A stretch of 64,000 nt of DNA. Origin: Avichristensenella sp031549905. GTDB lineage: Bacteria; Bacillota; Clostridia; Christensenellales; Aristaeellaceae. This document shows positions 16,116 to 24,658 of this stretch, one piece after another. Positions within the stretch are counted from its first letter, which is position 1; every line of letters starts with the position of its first letter. The DNA lies in the NCBI GenBank assembly GCA_031549905.1, contig JAVBPC010000027.1, positions 1-64,000 of the forward strand, written 5' to 3'. The translations under genes and the position numbers were made by a program. The notes under the pieces were generated by a model, which ran no database searches, was not told the origin of the DNA, and was given only the letters and a program-made list of their open reading frames with translations.

Positions 16116-17519
16116 TCAATTATGCCGGTAAACATCCCAGCCCATGTAGTTTGAAAGCGCCTCCTCCAGCACATCCGCAACATTTGCCTGCACCAGCGCC
16201 ACATGGTGTTCATAGCCATTCAGGGTCAGATGGCGCATCAGGTCATTCAGTCGCGGCACCTGGCACACGGCCACGCCGCCGAAGGTATCCAGCGGGTCAT
16301 CGGTGAACTCGCCCTCGCCCAGGTAGCAGCGGATTTTGCCGGATGCGTCATCGGTTGATACTTTCAGGTACGTCATCGCCCCCGGCGCGACACGGCCCTT
16401 CAGCGCGCCGAACGACACATCCGTGCCAAGCGTCGTCGCCAGTATATCCAGGTTGCCCAGCGCAGGCTTTTCCGTGAACACCGCCGCCGGGTAGTTGGAG
16501 CAATGCACGTTGATGCACTTGTCCGCCTCGGCCTTGTAGTTGTTGTTCCAATCCTGATAGATGGGCGCCGCGCCGGATGCGCGCAGCAGCGCCAGCATCG
16601 ACACCGCGCCCATTACATCCGTTTCGCACGCGGAAGGCATCCCCTTCATGCCCATCATACTCATCGCAAGGCACATCGCGCAGCCGTAGTTTGCCTCCAC
16701 GCTGTCCCAACACTGTATGGCGCTGGCGTCGCAATGATGATCGCGCATCCAGTTCTCCACCGCGATGCACAGTTTCGCCTGTCTGACAAGTTTCTCCTCC
16801 CCGATTCCCGGAACAACGTTCGCATACGCGCGGATCTCCTCCACTTTAGCGGCAATCTGCGCATCGTCCGCTAGCGCGTCAATATCAGCCAGAATCTCGG
16901 AAAAATCCTCCGTCTCCACGGTGATGCCGCTCTGCTGCAGCAGCTTTTCGCTGTAGCGCACGGTGCGGAAGGGCATTACGCGCGCGCCAATCTGCGCGAT
17001 TCGGGCGGTGCGCATGGCCTTCACCACCTGGCATACGGCGGCGAAGAACGCGACATCGCGGGCAAACTCTTCACTGTCTATCGCACAGGTATGCCGCGCC
17101 GTCAGCGTGTATTTGATGCCCTGCTGGCGCAGGTTGTTGCATACGGACAGCTTGCCGCAGAACGCATCCCGGCGGTTTGCCAGCTGCAGCTTGTCAAAAT
17201 CATCATCGCACGCCTGGATCAGCACCGGCAGGTTCACGCCGCTGCGCCGGATGGCGTCCGCGATGGCGCTTTCCTCGCCAAAGTTCGGCAGGCACACAAT
17301 GATGCCATCCATCTCTTCCGCGTGCCTGCGGAACAGCGCCGCACACAGCTCCGCCTCGCGGTAGGTCATCGTCTGCCCCATCTCTGTCTCCTCCGGAGAG
17401 AGCGTCACCACTTCATGCCCCCAGTCGGCAAGCTTGCGCAGCATCGCTTCGCGTGCGGTTTTTACCAGGTGCGCGGGGAAAAACGACCGGTTGCTGATCA
17501 ATAGTCCAAATGTAGCCAT
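16116..17519 (-). CDS. L-fucose/L-arabinose isomerase family protein
   Basis: A 467-aa protein of the fucose/arabinose isomerase fold (aldose-ketose interconversion, metal-dependent). Recognisable segments are the N-terminal domain (DGIIVCLPNFGEESA), the central PSACETDVMGAVSM with a candidate metal-ligand Glu, and GTDVSFGALKGRVAPGAMTYLK. The true substrate is not evident. ATG 17519 is preceded by AGGAGG; the frame extends 8 codons upstream without a site. It is the last gene of a five-gene operon with kinase, split transketolase and DUF4038 protein, so its likely job is making the ketose that the kinase phosphorylates. Confidence 0.8.
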   Translation of the reverse strand: MATFGLLISNRSFFPAHLVKTAREAMLRKLADWGHEVVTLSPEETEMGQTMTYREAELCAALFRRHAEEMDGIIVCLPNFGEESAIADAIRRSGVNLPVLIQACDDDFDKLQLANRRDAFCGKLSVCNNLRQQGIKYTLTARHTCAIDSEEFARDVAFFAAVCQVVKAMRTARIAQIGARVMPFRTVRYSEKLLQQSGITVETEDFSEILADIDALADDAQIAAKVEEIRAYANVVPGIGEEKLVRQAKLCIAVENWMRDHHCDASAIQCWDSVEANYGCAMCLAMSMMGMKGMPSACETDVMGAVSMLALLRASGAAPIYQDWNNNYKAEADKCINVHCSNYPAAVFTEKPALGNLDILATTLGTDVSFGALKGRVAPGAMTYLKVSTDDASGKIRCYLGEGEFTDDPLDTFGGVAVCQVPRLNDLMRHLTLNGYEHHVALVQANVADVLEEALSNYMGWDVYRHN

Positions 17520-17543
17520 AGGTGCCTCCTTAAATAAAAGCAA

Positions 17544-19022
17544 TTACGGTTGATATTGTGTACGCCGCACGGCTGCCTGCCAGCCCGACCGGCGCGCGTC
17601 ACGCTCTGTTTCGCTCATTTGCGGGGCAAAAGTGTCTCCGCCCAAGCCGCCCACCAGCGTGTCAAAGCCACCGTACAGCCCGGTCGCAATCCCACCCATG
17701 TAGGCTACGCCCAACGCCGACAGATTTCCCGAGCGCGCACGGGTGACGGGGCAGCGGATCATGTCGGACAGCAGCTGCAAAAGCAGGTTATTCTTTGCCG
17801 CGCCGCCGTCCACGCGCAGCGCCAGCCCCTGCTCCTCCATTCCCATATCCCGCGCCATTGCCTCCAGAACATCCATATCCTGGTAGACAAGCGATTCCAG
17901 CGCGGCCCGCGCCACATGCGCGCGCGTGGTGCTGTGGCTCATGCCGCACAGCAGCGCGCGCGCCTGCGCATCGTTATGCGGGGACCCAAGGCCCGCAAGC
18001 GCGGGCACCAGAAACACGCCCTGCGTATCCGGCACCGAGGCCGCCAGCGCGTTCAGTTCATCGATATCGCGAACAAGGCCCAGGCCGTTTTGCAGCCACG
18101 TCAGCGTGCTGGCGGATGAAAGGACATTGCCCTCCATCGCGTAGCAAACCTTGCCCCGGAACTGAAACCCCACCGTGGTTTGCAACCCGTGCGCGGAGAA
18201 CACCGGCACGTCCCCCGTGTTCATCATCACGGAAGAGCCGGTGCCAAACGTCGCCTTCGCCTCGCCCCTTGTGTGGCAGCCGTGCGCAAACAGCGCCGCA
18301 TGGCTGTCCCCCATCACGCCGCAAATCGGAATGCCGCTTGGGATACCCTCCGCGCATGTTTCACCAAACAGCGCGTCAGAGGGGCGAATCTCCGGCAGGC
18401 ACATGCGGTCTATGCCAAAGATATCCAGCAGCGCGTCATCCCAGGCAAGCGTTTGCAGGTTCAGCAGCTGCGTGCGCGCCGCATTGGATACGTCGGTGGC
18501 AAACACGTTGCCGCCGGTCAGCCGGTAGACAAGGTACGCATCCACCGTGCCGATGCGAAGCCTGCCTGCCTGCAAGGCCTCCCGCGCCGCCGGATACTGT
18601 TCCAGCGCGCTCGCCGCCTTTGCCGCGCTGAAATACGGGCCCAGTGGCAGCCCCGTCTTTTCCCGCAGCACTCCGCCATGCTCCGCCAACCGGTCGCACA
18701 GCGCCTGTCCTCGGATATCCTGCCACACAATCGCAGGGCAAAGCGGCGCGCCGGTTGCCGCATCAAACAGCACGGTGGTTTCCCGTTGGTTTGAAATGGC
18801 CAGCGCTGCCACCTGCGCCGCCGGGATGCCCTCCAGCACGCTTGCCAGCGCCTGCACCACGTTCCGGTAAATCTGCTCAGCGTCATGCTCCACGTGGCCC
18901 GGCTGCGGGTACATCTGCCGGTGCACAAGGGATTTCTCGCGAATGATCTCACCCTTGGCATCCACCAAATACGCCTTGCTGGCAGATGTGCTCTGATCAA
19001 TCGCCGCTACATACTGCTTCAT
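17544..19022 (-). CDS. FGGY-family carbohydrate kinase
   Basis: A 492-aa two-domain sugar kinase. AIDQSTSASKAYLVD opens the ATPase domain; ISNQRETTVLFDA near 77-90 and GVMGDSHAALFAHG near 233-246 frame the substrate site, and LRVDGGAAKNNLLLQLLSD marks the second domain. Several positions match glycerol kinase (NQRE, PYFSAAK, GDSxAAL), so annotation pipelines may call it GlpK. The operon (isomerase, split transketolase) points to a ketose or branched-ketose kinase. The start codon overlaps the transketolase stop by 4 bp (ATGA). Confidence 0.9.
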   Translation of the reverse strand: MKQYVAAIDQSTSASKAYLVDAKGEIIREKSLVHRQMYPQPGHVEHDAEQIYRNVVQALASVLEGIPAAQVAALAISNQRETTVLFDAATGAPLCPAIVWQDIRGQALCDRLAEHGGVLREKTGLPLGPYFSAAKAASALEQYPAAREALQAGRLRIGTVDAYLVYRLTGGNVFATDVSNAARTQLLNLQTLAWDDALLDIFGIDRMCLPEIRPSDALFGETCAEGIPSGIPICGVMGDSHAALFAHGCHTRGEAKATFGTGSSVMMNTGDVPVFSAHGLQTTVGFQFRGKVCYAMEGNVLSSASTLTWLQNGLGLVRDIDELNALAASVPDTQGVFLVPALAGLGSPHNDAQARALLCGMSHSTTRAHVARAALESLVYQDMDVLEAMARDMGMEEQGLALRVDGGAAKNNLLLQLLSDMIRCPVTRARSGNLSALGVAYMGGIATGLYGGFDTLVGGLGGDTFAPQMSETERDARRSGWQAAVRRTQYQP

Positions 19023-19951
19023 TTGACCAGCTCCTTCAGCCGCATTTCGATGCGTGCGGCAATTCTGTTGCCCGTCAGCCCGTAATGCGCGAAGATTTCC
19101 GCGCTGGTGCCTGAGTACAGCGACTCATCCGGCAGGCCCAGGATCATCATCGGCACGGGACAGCGCTGGCACAGCACTTCCGCCACTGCCGCACCCAGCC
19201 CGCCGTGCACGCTGTGCTCTTCCACCGTGACCACAAGGCCCGTTTGCGCCGCCGCAAGCACGGCCTCTTCATCCAGGGGTTTGATGGTGTGCATGTCCAG
19301 CACGCGGGCGGAGATGCCGCGCCCCGCAAGCAGCCGCGCGGCCGCCAGCGCCGGGGCCACCATCTCGCCGGCGGCGATGATGCAGGCGGCATTGCCTTCC
19401 CGCAAAACGTTTGCCTTGCCTGGGATAAAGGGCGCATCCGCACCATAGATGTCCTCCACTGCGCCGCGCCCCATGCGCACATACGCGGGACTGCCTGATG
19501 TGGCGAGGTACTTCGTCATGGCAACCATCTGCGCCGCGTCCGACGGCAGAAACACCTCAATCCCCGGAAACGCGCGCATCAGGGCGATATCCTGCGTGGC
19601 ATGGTGCGTCGCGCCCAGGGGGCCGTAGCTGACCCCGCCGGATACGCCGATCACCTTCACGTTCATGCCCGAGTACGCAACATCCACCTTGACCTGCTCC
19701 GCCGAGCGCAGCGAATAAAAGCACGCCGGCCCGCAGACGAACGGCCGCAGCCCCGCACCCGCCAATCCGGCAGCCACGCCGATAGCATTCTGCTCAGCGA
19801 TGCCGCATTCCACAAACTGATTAGGCAGCGCCGCCGCAAAATCCGTCAATGTCACCGACCCGCGCGAATCCGTCGCCACCGCAAAAATCAAGGGATCGGC
19901 GCTTGCCAGCGCCTGCAAAGTTTCCGTAAATGCCATGCGCACCGCTTTCAC
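19019..19951 (-). CDS. Transketolase, C-terminal subunit
   Basis: A 310-aa protein with the pyrimidine-binding domain (VECGIAEQNAIGVAAGLAGAG carries the catalytic Glu) and the C-terminal transketolase domain. It forms the second half of a split ThDP enzyme with the gene just upstream. GTG 19951 is chosen because GTGA overlaps the partner's stop; a TTG at 19957 sits closer to GGAGG. Split transketolases occur in pentose, apulose-4-phosphate and sulfosugar pathways, so context decides the role. Confidence 0.92.
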   Translation of the reverse strand: MKAVRMAFTETLQALASADPLIFAVATDSRGSVTLTDFAAALPNQFVECGIAEQNAIGVAAGLAGAGLRPFVCGPACFYSLRSAEQVKVDVAYSGMNVKVIGVSGGVSYGPLGATHHATQDIALMRAFPGIEVFLPSDAAQMVAMTKYLATSGSPAYVRMGRGAVEDIYGADAPFIPGKANVLREGNAACIIAAGEMVAPALAAARLLAGRGISARVLDMHTIKPLDEEAVLAAAQTGLVVTVEEHSVHGGLGAAVAEVLCQRCPVPMMILGLPDESLYSGTSAEIFAHYGLTGNRIAARIEMRLKELVK

Positions 19952-20790
19952 AGCCAATCCACCTCCTTCACCTCAAACGCGGCAAACCCCTGCGCGGCCT
20001 GTTCATCTGTCGGCACCTTGTGATGCCATTCCTTTTTCCCCTCCGCGAAGGGCAATCCCTTTCCCTTCACCGTGCGGGCAACCAGCAGGCGCGGTTTGCC
20101 GGGCTCAGGCACCTGCGTAAAATACTGAAGCAGCGCGGCGTGATCGTGCCCGTTAAGCTCTGTCACAGCCCAGCCGAACGCGCGCCACTTGGCGGCAAGC
20201 CCCTCCAGCGCCATCACTTCTTCCGTTGTGCCGCTGATTTGCAGGCCGTTTCTGTCGATGATGGCCGTCAGGTTATCCAGGCCGTAGCGCGCGCCCGCCA
20301 TCGCGGCCTCCCACACGGAGCCTTCCGCCTGCTCGCCGTCGCCCATCAGCACATAGGTGCGGTAGGGTTGACCCGTGCGCTTCGCACCCAGCGCCAGCCC
20401 TACGCCAACCGGCAGCCCATGCCCCAGCGCGCCGGTGTTCATTTCAACTCCCGGCACCTTGACGCTCGGGTGGCCCAGCAGGCGGCTGCCCGCCGCGCAG
20501 AATGTGGCAAGCTCTGTCTTTTCCATAAAGCCCAGATCCGCCAGCAGCGCGTACAACCCTTCCACACTATGGCCTTTGCTGAGCAAAAACCGGTCCCGGG
20601 CGGGGTCTTTCGCATTTACGGGATCAATGCGCAGCACCCCATAGTACAGCACGCTCAGTATATCCAGCGATGACATCGCGCCGCCGATATGCCCCGCGCC
20701 CGCATGGTGAATCAGCGCCAGCGCGTCCGCCCGACGCAGCGCGGCAAGGCGGGCAATCTCATTGCAGTCTTGAATCATCTTTCTTTCCAT
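19948..20790 (-). CDS. Transketolase, N-terminal (ThDP-binding) subunit
   Basis: A 280-aa protein with the diphosphate/Mg-binding motif GDGEQAEGSVWEA and downstream IIDRNGLQ, plus early HIGGAMSSLDIL and LLGHPSVKVPGVEMNTGALG segments. It lacks the pyrimidine-binding half, which the next gene supplies. ATG 20790 is preceded by AGGTG, inside the last codons of the DUF4038 gene (16-bp overlap); a GTG at 20799 is the alternative. Tight overlap on both sides implies a fixed ratio of subunits. Confidence 0.92.
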   Translation of the reverse strand: MERKMIQDCNEIARLAALRRADALALIHHAGAGHIGGAMSSLDILSVLYYGVLRIDPVNAKDPARDRFLLSKGHSVEGLYALLADLGFMEKTELATFCAAGSRLLGHPSVKVPGVEMNTGALGHGLPVGVGLALGAKRTGQPYRTYVLMGDGEQAEGSVWEAAMAGARYGLDNLTAIIDRNGLQISGTTEEVMALEGLAAKWRAFGWAVTELNGHDHAALLQYFTQVPEPGKPRLLVARTVKGKGLPFAEGKKEWHHKVPTDEQAAQGFAAFEVKEVDWL

Positions 20791-22124
20791 GCCGCGCACC
20801 TCATGTCAATTCCTTCGTCTGCAAACACCAGCAGCCAGTCGTTCTGGCCCAGCCGGCGTTCCGGTGGGGTGAAAGCCGCTTCCCCTTCCGCCCGCGCGCT
20901 GCCCGCGTAGCTCGCCACGCCTGTGACCGGATCAAACCACCACACGGCCATACACCGAACGGGCAGCGCCTTAAGGTTCACCGTCACATTTTGACCCTCA
21001 TACAGGTACAGGCAGGCGGCTTTTTGCGTTCGCAGGGCTTGCACATGAAAATACCGCTCCCCTTGCCCACCTGCAACAAGTTCGGGGCACGGCTCCCCCG
21101 TCTCCCAGCCGATCACTTCCATCAGGCGGCGGGCGTGGCCCATCTGCGCGGCGCCCGGGTTGTGCAGCGCCACATTCCAATGCTGCACCGCGCCAAACGC
21201 GGGCCTCCCCACGCCGCCATAAAACTGCATCACCGCGTTGTCGCCGTAAGTGTGCCCCGCCGCGCCTGAAAGCAGCGCCCAGTACGCATACCGGCGCACA
21301 TCATGCGCCTGCCAGTACGGCAGCGACGGATCGTGCAGCCCGTGCGGGATCAGCTCATACGACGGTTCACCATCCAGCGTGGGCTTCGCGGGCGTTTTCG
21401 CGCGGTCGCGCAGCACATATTGGTAACTGTCCTCACCCACCCACTCATCGTCTTCCACCGCGTCATCCCATGCATTCAGGCGGCGCTGCGTGTAGTCGCG
21501 GTGACCGGACTGGAACATGTTGAAATCAAGCCATGCGCGGTCATGGAACCAGGACGAAGATGTGCAGCGGCCAAAGGGGTGGAAGCCTATCAGCTGATGG
21601 GGGCAGCGCACGCGGAGCGTTTCCCCAATTCGGTCGAACACCTCGGGCGCGTCGCTGCCTCGCACATCGCCGCCCACAAGCCACAATACGTTCTTATACC
21701 CGCAAAACTGTTCAGCCAGAAATTCAGCGTACGGCCCGGCTTTTTCCAGCGAAAGTGAACCATCCTTGACCAAGCCACCCCATGACGGAAGCAGCGCCAT
21801 GTACAACCCCAGCGAATCCGCCAGTTCCACCACGCGGCGCACATGCGGCCAGAATGCCCCCTCGGCCGAATCCGGGTTTGGGGTGGCAAAATCATCGGAA
21901 AGCAGCGCGGGCGAACCCTGTTTGTTCGCCATACCGTGCACATGCACCAGCGTGGCCTGTATCACGGTAAAGCCTTTCGCCGCGCGGTTTGTCAGGTATA
22001 CGCGTGTCTCTTCAAAGGACAGCTTCTGGAACATAAGCCACGCCGTGTCCCCCAGCCAGAAAAAGGGGCGGCCGTTTGCGGAGAACCCGCGTCCATTCTT
22101 GCTGATGCTCAGTTCGTGCGTCAT
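20775..22124 (-). CDS. DUF4038 / GH140-like glycoside hydrolase (apiosidase-like)
   Basis: A 449-aa protein with the DUF4038 opening (SANGRPFFWLGDTAWLMFQK) and a barrel through roughly residue 330. A short beta domain of the putative collagen-binding type follows (VNLKALPVRCMAVWWFDPVTG). Characterised GH140 enzymes release D-apiose from rhamnogalacturonan II. No signal peptide is visible, so it may act on imported oligosaccharides. AAGGAG precedes ATG 22124. It is the promoter-proximal gene of the operon. GH140 function is inferred from the domain; related proteins may have other specificities. Confidence 0.8.
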   Translation of the reverse strand: MTHELSISKNGRGFSANGRPFFWLGDTAWLMFQKLSFEETRVYLTNRAAKGFTVIQATLVHVHGMANKQGSPALLSDDFATPNPDSAEGAFWPHVRRVVELADSLGLYMALLPSWGGLVKDGSLSLEKAGPYAEFLAEQFCGYKNVLWLVGGDVRGSDAPEVFDRIGETLRVRCPHQLIGFHPFGRCTSSSWFHDRAWLDFNMFQSGHRDYTQRRLNAWDDAVEDDEWVGEDSYQYVLRDRAKTPAKPTLDGEPSYELIPHGLHDPSLPYWQAHDVRRYAYWALLSGAAGHTYGDNAVMQFYGGVGRPAFGAVQHWNVALHNPGAAQMGHARRLMEVIGWETGEPCPELVAGGQGERYFHVQALRTQKAACLYLYEGQNVTVNLKALPVRCMAVWWFDPVTGVASYAGSARAEGEAAFTPPERRLGQNDWLLVFADEGIDMRCAAWKER

Positions 22125-22159
22125 GGGTGACTCCTTTTCCGCTTGTATGCCTGATAAAC

Positions 22160-22171
22160 TGTTTATAAACA
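22160..22171. promoter_or_regulatory. Candidate LacI-type operator
   Basis: TGTTTATAAACA is a perfect 12-bp palindrome about 25-36 bp downstream of the predicted start of the minus-strand operon and 36 bp before its first gene. This is a good position for repression by the divergent LacI protein. Confidence 0.45.
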
Positions 22172-22202
22172 CGTTCAGTTGACAGATATACTTATTGTAT
22201 GT

Positions 22203-22231
22203 ATTATACGGCAGCTCTTCGTTTTCGTCAA
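22203..22231 (-). promoter_or_regulatory. Promoter of the DUF4038-transketolase-kinase-isomerase operon
   Basis: On the minus strand TTGACG, a 17-bp spacer and a perfect TATAAT. The transcript should begin near 22196. Confidence 0.8.
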
Positions 22232-22271
22232 CGCATTTGCATGTTTTTTCTTTTGTTTACTGAATTTTTAG

Positions 22272-22300
22272 TTGATTTTTTACCGTATACTTGTTACAAT
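22272..22300 (+). promoter_or_regulatory. Promoter of the divergent lacI gene
   Basis: TTGATT, a 17-bp spacer and TACAAT, ending 44 bp before ATG 22344. Confidence 0.65.
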
Positions 22301-22343
22301 ACAACTATAGAAAATTGTGGTGCGAAGGAATGATGGTACAACG

Positions 22344-23369
22344 ATGAAAACTACCATGCGCGACATCGCAAGGCTGGCGGGCGTTTCCCCTGCCACGGTC
22401 TCCAACGCGCTGAACGGGCGGCCCGGCGTCGGCCCGGAAAGCGCGCAGGAGATCCTGCGCATCGCTAAGGAGATGGGCTACACCGGTGTGCACGGCGCAA
22501 AAAGCGTTGAGCACGGCCATATACGCCTGGTCGTGTTCAAGCGCCACGGCCTTGTGGTCATGGATACGCAGTTTTTCATGGAGCTGATAGAAAGCATCGA
22601 CCGCGAATGCCAGGCGGCGGGGCTTGATCTGCTGATAACGCACATTCACGCCCGGCAGGATGCGGATTATGCCGAGCGCATCCGCGCGCTGTGCCAGGAG
22701 CAATGCGCGGGCATCCTGCTGCTGGGCACCGAGATGCACCCGGAGGACCTTGCGCTGTTTTCGCCGTGCGCCTCCCCCCTGGTGGCGCTGGATAACCTGT
22801 TTCACGGCGAAAAGGTACACGCTGTGGTCATGGATAACCGCGGGGCCGGATACCGAGCCACGCGCGCGCTATACGAAAAGGGCCATCGCCGCATTGCCCA
22901 TCTGACAAGCAGCGTGCCCTTCAGCAACATGGCTGACCGGCAGAGCGGGTACGAAGCGGCCATGCGGGCGTGCGGCCTGCCCGTTGCGGAGGATTCCATC
23001 TGGCAGGTGACGCCAACGCTTGAAGGCGCATACACGGAAATGAAAGCGCACATCGCGGCAGGGCGGGCGCTCCCCGGCGCATTTTTTGCGGGAAACGACA
23101 TCATTGCCGTGGGCGCAATGCGCGCGCTGGCCGAAAAGGGCATCCAGGTGCCAAGCGACGTATCGGTTATCGGCATGGATGACCTGTCCATCTGCCAAAT
23201 TGCTAACCCGCCGCTGTCCACCATCCGCGTATACCGGCGCGAAATGGGCGCGGCCGCTGTGCACACATTGCTGACCGTCGGCCGCGATTTGTCGCCCTGT
23301 GTACTGAAAACGGAGCTAAGCGTTGATCTGATACACAGAGACAGTATTTTGACTTTGTTACCCTCTTGA
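22344..23369 (+). CDS. LacI-family transcriptional regulator
   Basis: A 341-aa repressor. The helix-turn-helix is TTMRDIARLAGVSPATVSNALNGRPGV at the N-terminus, followed by the hinge and a periplasmic-binding-like effector domain (VIGMDDLSICQIANPPLSTIRV near the end). ATG 22344 places the HTH at the usual distance; an in-frame GTG at 22317 would add nine residues. It is divergent from the rare-sugar operon and is its likely specific regulator. The effector is unknown. Confidence 0.92.
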   Translation: MKTTMRDIARLAGVSPATVSNALNGRPGVGPESAQEILRIAKEMGYTGVHGAKSVEHGHIRLVVFKRHGLVVMDTQFFMELIESIDRECQAAGLDLLITHIHARQDADYAERIRALCQEQCAGILLLGTEMHPEDLALFSPCASPLVALDNLFHGEKVHAVVMDNRGAGYRATRALYEKGHRRIAHLTSSVPFSNMADRQSGYEAAMRACGLPVAEDSIWQVTPTLEGAYTEMKAHIAAGRALPGAFFAGNDIIAVGAMRALAEKGIQVPSDVSVIGMDDLSICQIANPPLSTIRVYRREMGAAAVHTLLTVGRDLSPCVLKTELSVDLIHRDSILTLLPS

Positions 23370-23394
23370 CAATCTTGCATTTCTATCGTAGAAT
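23366..23394 (+). promoter_or_regulatory. Promoter of the rex-hydrogenase operon
   Basis: Consensus TTGACA, a 17-bp spacer and TAGAAT. The -35 box starts within the last codon or stop of the upstream lacI gene. The -10 box is overlapped by the 32-bp palindrome at 23392-23423. Confidence 0.85.
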
Positions 23395-23423
23395 CATATC
23401 GATAAATTTTTATCGATATGATT
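23392..23423. promoter_or_regulatory. 32-bp palindrome, candidate Rex operator
   Basis: Perfect 15-bp arms (23392-23406 and 23409-23423) flank a TT centre. The middle 18 bp, TCGATAAATTTTTATCGA, matches 10 of the 14 defined positions of the clostridial Rex box TTGTTAAnnnnTTAACAA, and the mismatches are symmetric. Its overlap with the -10 box and position 46 bp before rex fit autoregulation by NADH/NAD+ ratio. Confidence 0.7.
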
Positions 23424-23468
23424 TTCTCTATTGCGCGCTTTGTGCGTCACGGAAAGGAGGGCAACCGG

Positions 23469-24170
23469 ATGGAAAAGCCGCTTGCCACCACCCAGCGCTT
23501 GCCCAAATACCTGGCGTACCTGAAAATCCGGCAAAAGCAGGGAATCGAATCGATTTCCACCAGCCGCATCGCGGAGGACCTGAACATGGCCGCCATCTCC
23601 GTGCGCAAGGATTTGGCGCGAATTTCGAACGCGGGGCGGCCAAAAACTGGGTATCCTATGGATGCGCTTATTGCGGACCTGGAGCGGTTCCTGGGGTACG
23701 GCAACGCGCGGGACGCGTTCCTCGTGGGGGCAGGCCGTCTGGGGCAGGCGCTGATGGGATACGCGCAGTTCGCGGAGTACGGGCTTTCCATCCTGGCGGG
23801 GTTTGACATCGATCCGGCGCTGATCGGATCGGAAATCGATGGAAAGCCGATCCTGCCGCTGGAAAAACTGCCGGGCCTTGCGCGGCGCATGCAGGTGAAG
23901 GTCGGCATTCTAACCGTGCCGGAAGACGCGGCGCAGGAAACATTTGCCCTGATGGTGGAAAGCGGCATCCGTGCCGTATGGAATTTCACCGCCATCCCCC
24001 TGTCAGCGCCGCCCGGCGTGGTGCTGCAAAACGAAAACCTGGCCGCATCGTTTGCGGTATTATCCAAGCGGCTTGCCGCAACCTTTGATGAGGAAGGGGT
24101 TTCCGGCGAAGTTCCATGCGGAACATTTGCGCCGCCTAACGAAAAGCGTGAGGGAGGACACCAATCTTGA
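23469..24170 (+). CDS. rex: Redox-sensing transcriptional repressor Rex
   Basis: A 233-aa dimeric repressor that senses NADH/NAD+. A winged helix (ISTSRIAEDLNMAAISVRKDLARI) is followed by a Rossmann domain with AFLVGAGRLGQALMGY and the aspartate loop AGFDIDP. A swapped C-terminal helix completes it. AAAGGAGG lies before ATG 23469. It is the first gene of the hydrogenase operon, its 3' end overlaps the nuoE-like start, and a candidate Rex site covers its promoter. The whole operon is therefore likely derepressed at high NADH. Confidence 0.96.
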   Translation: MEKPLATTQRLPKYLAYLKIRQKQGIESISTSRIAEDLNMAAISVRKDLARISNAGRPKTGYPMDALIADLERFLGYGNARDAFLVGAGRLGQALMGYAQFAEYGLSILAGFDIDPALIGSEIDGKPILPLEKLPGLARRMQVKVGILTVPEDAAQETFALMVESGIRAVWNFTAIPLSAPPGVVLQNENLAASFAVLSKRLAATFDEEGVSGEVPCGTFAPPNEKREGGHQS

Positions 24171-24658
24171 ACACGATGACCGGCAAATTTGACAGGGTTT
24201 GCCAAATCCTTGACAAGTACGATCACAACCCGGGCAAGCTGATCGCGATCTTGCAGGAGATGCAGCATGAGTACAGCTACCTGCCCGAAGAAATCATGAC
24301 CTTTGTCGCAACGGCGCTGAAAATCTCCCCCGCGACCGTGTACGGCGTCGCAACCTTCTATTCGCACTTTACGCTAAGCCCCAAGGGCAAGCACATCATC
24401 AGGCTTTGCGACGGCACCGCCTGTCACGTCAAAAAATCCGAAGGCATCCTCTCCGCGCTGCGCAAGGAACTGGGCCTTTCCGCTGACAAGCCCACCACCG
24501 CAGATGGCCTGTTCACGCTGGAAACGGTTGCCTGCCTTGGCGCGTGCGGTCTGGCGCCGGTCGTGGTCATCGGCGATGACGTGCACGGCCTGATGACGCC
24601 GGAAAAGGCGCTGGCGCTGGTTCGTGAGATCAAGGCAAAAGAGGAGGGGAACCAGTGA
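24167..24658 (+). CDS. NuoE/HydC-like [2Fe-2S] subunit of bifurcating hydrogenase
   Basis: A 163-aa thioredoxin-like ferredoxin subunit. Its [2Fe-2S] ligands follow the family pattern: CDGTAC and, about 40 residues later, CLGAC. In electron-bifurcating hydrogenases this subunit sits at the NADH/flavin end. TTG 24167 is chosen because GGGAGG lies 9 bp upstream and the start overlaps the rex stop; an in-frame ATG is at 24176. Stop and next start overlap (TGATG). Confidence 0.93.
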   Translation: MNTMTGKFDRVCQILDKYDHNPGKLIAILQEMQHEYSYLPEEIMTFVATALKISPATVYGVATFYSHFTLSPKGKHIIRLCDGTACHVKKSEGILSALRKELGLSADKPTTADGLFTLETVACLGACGLAPVVVIGDDVHGLMTPEKALALVREIKAKEEGNQ

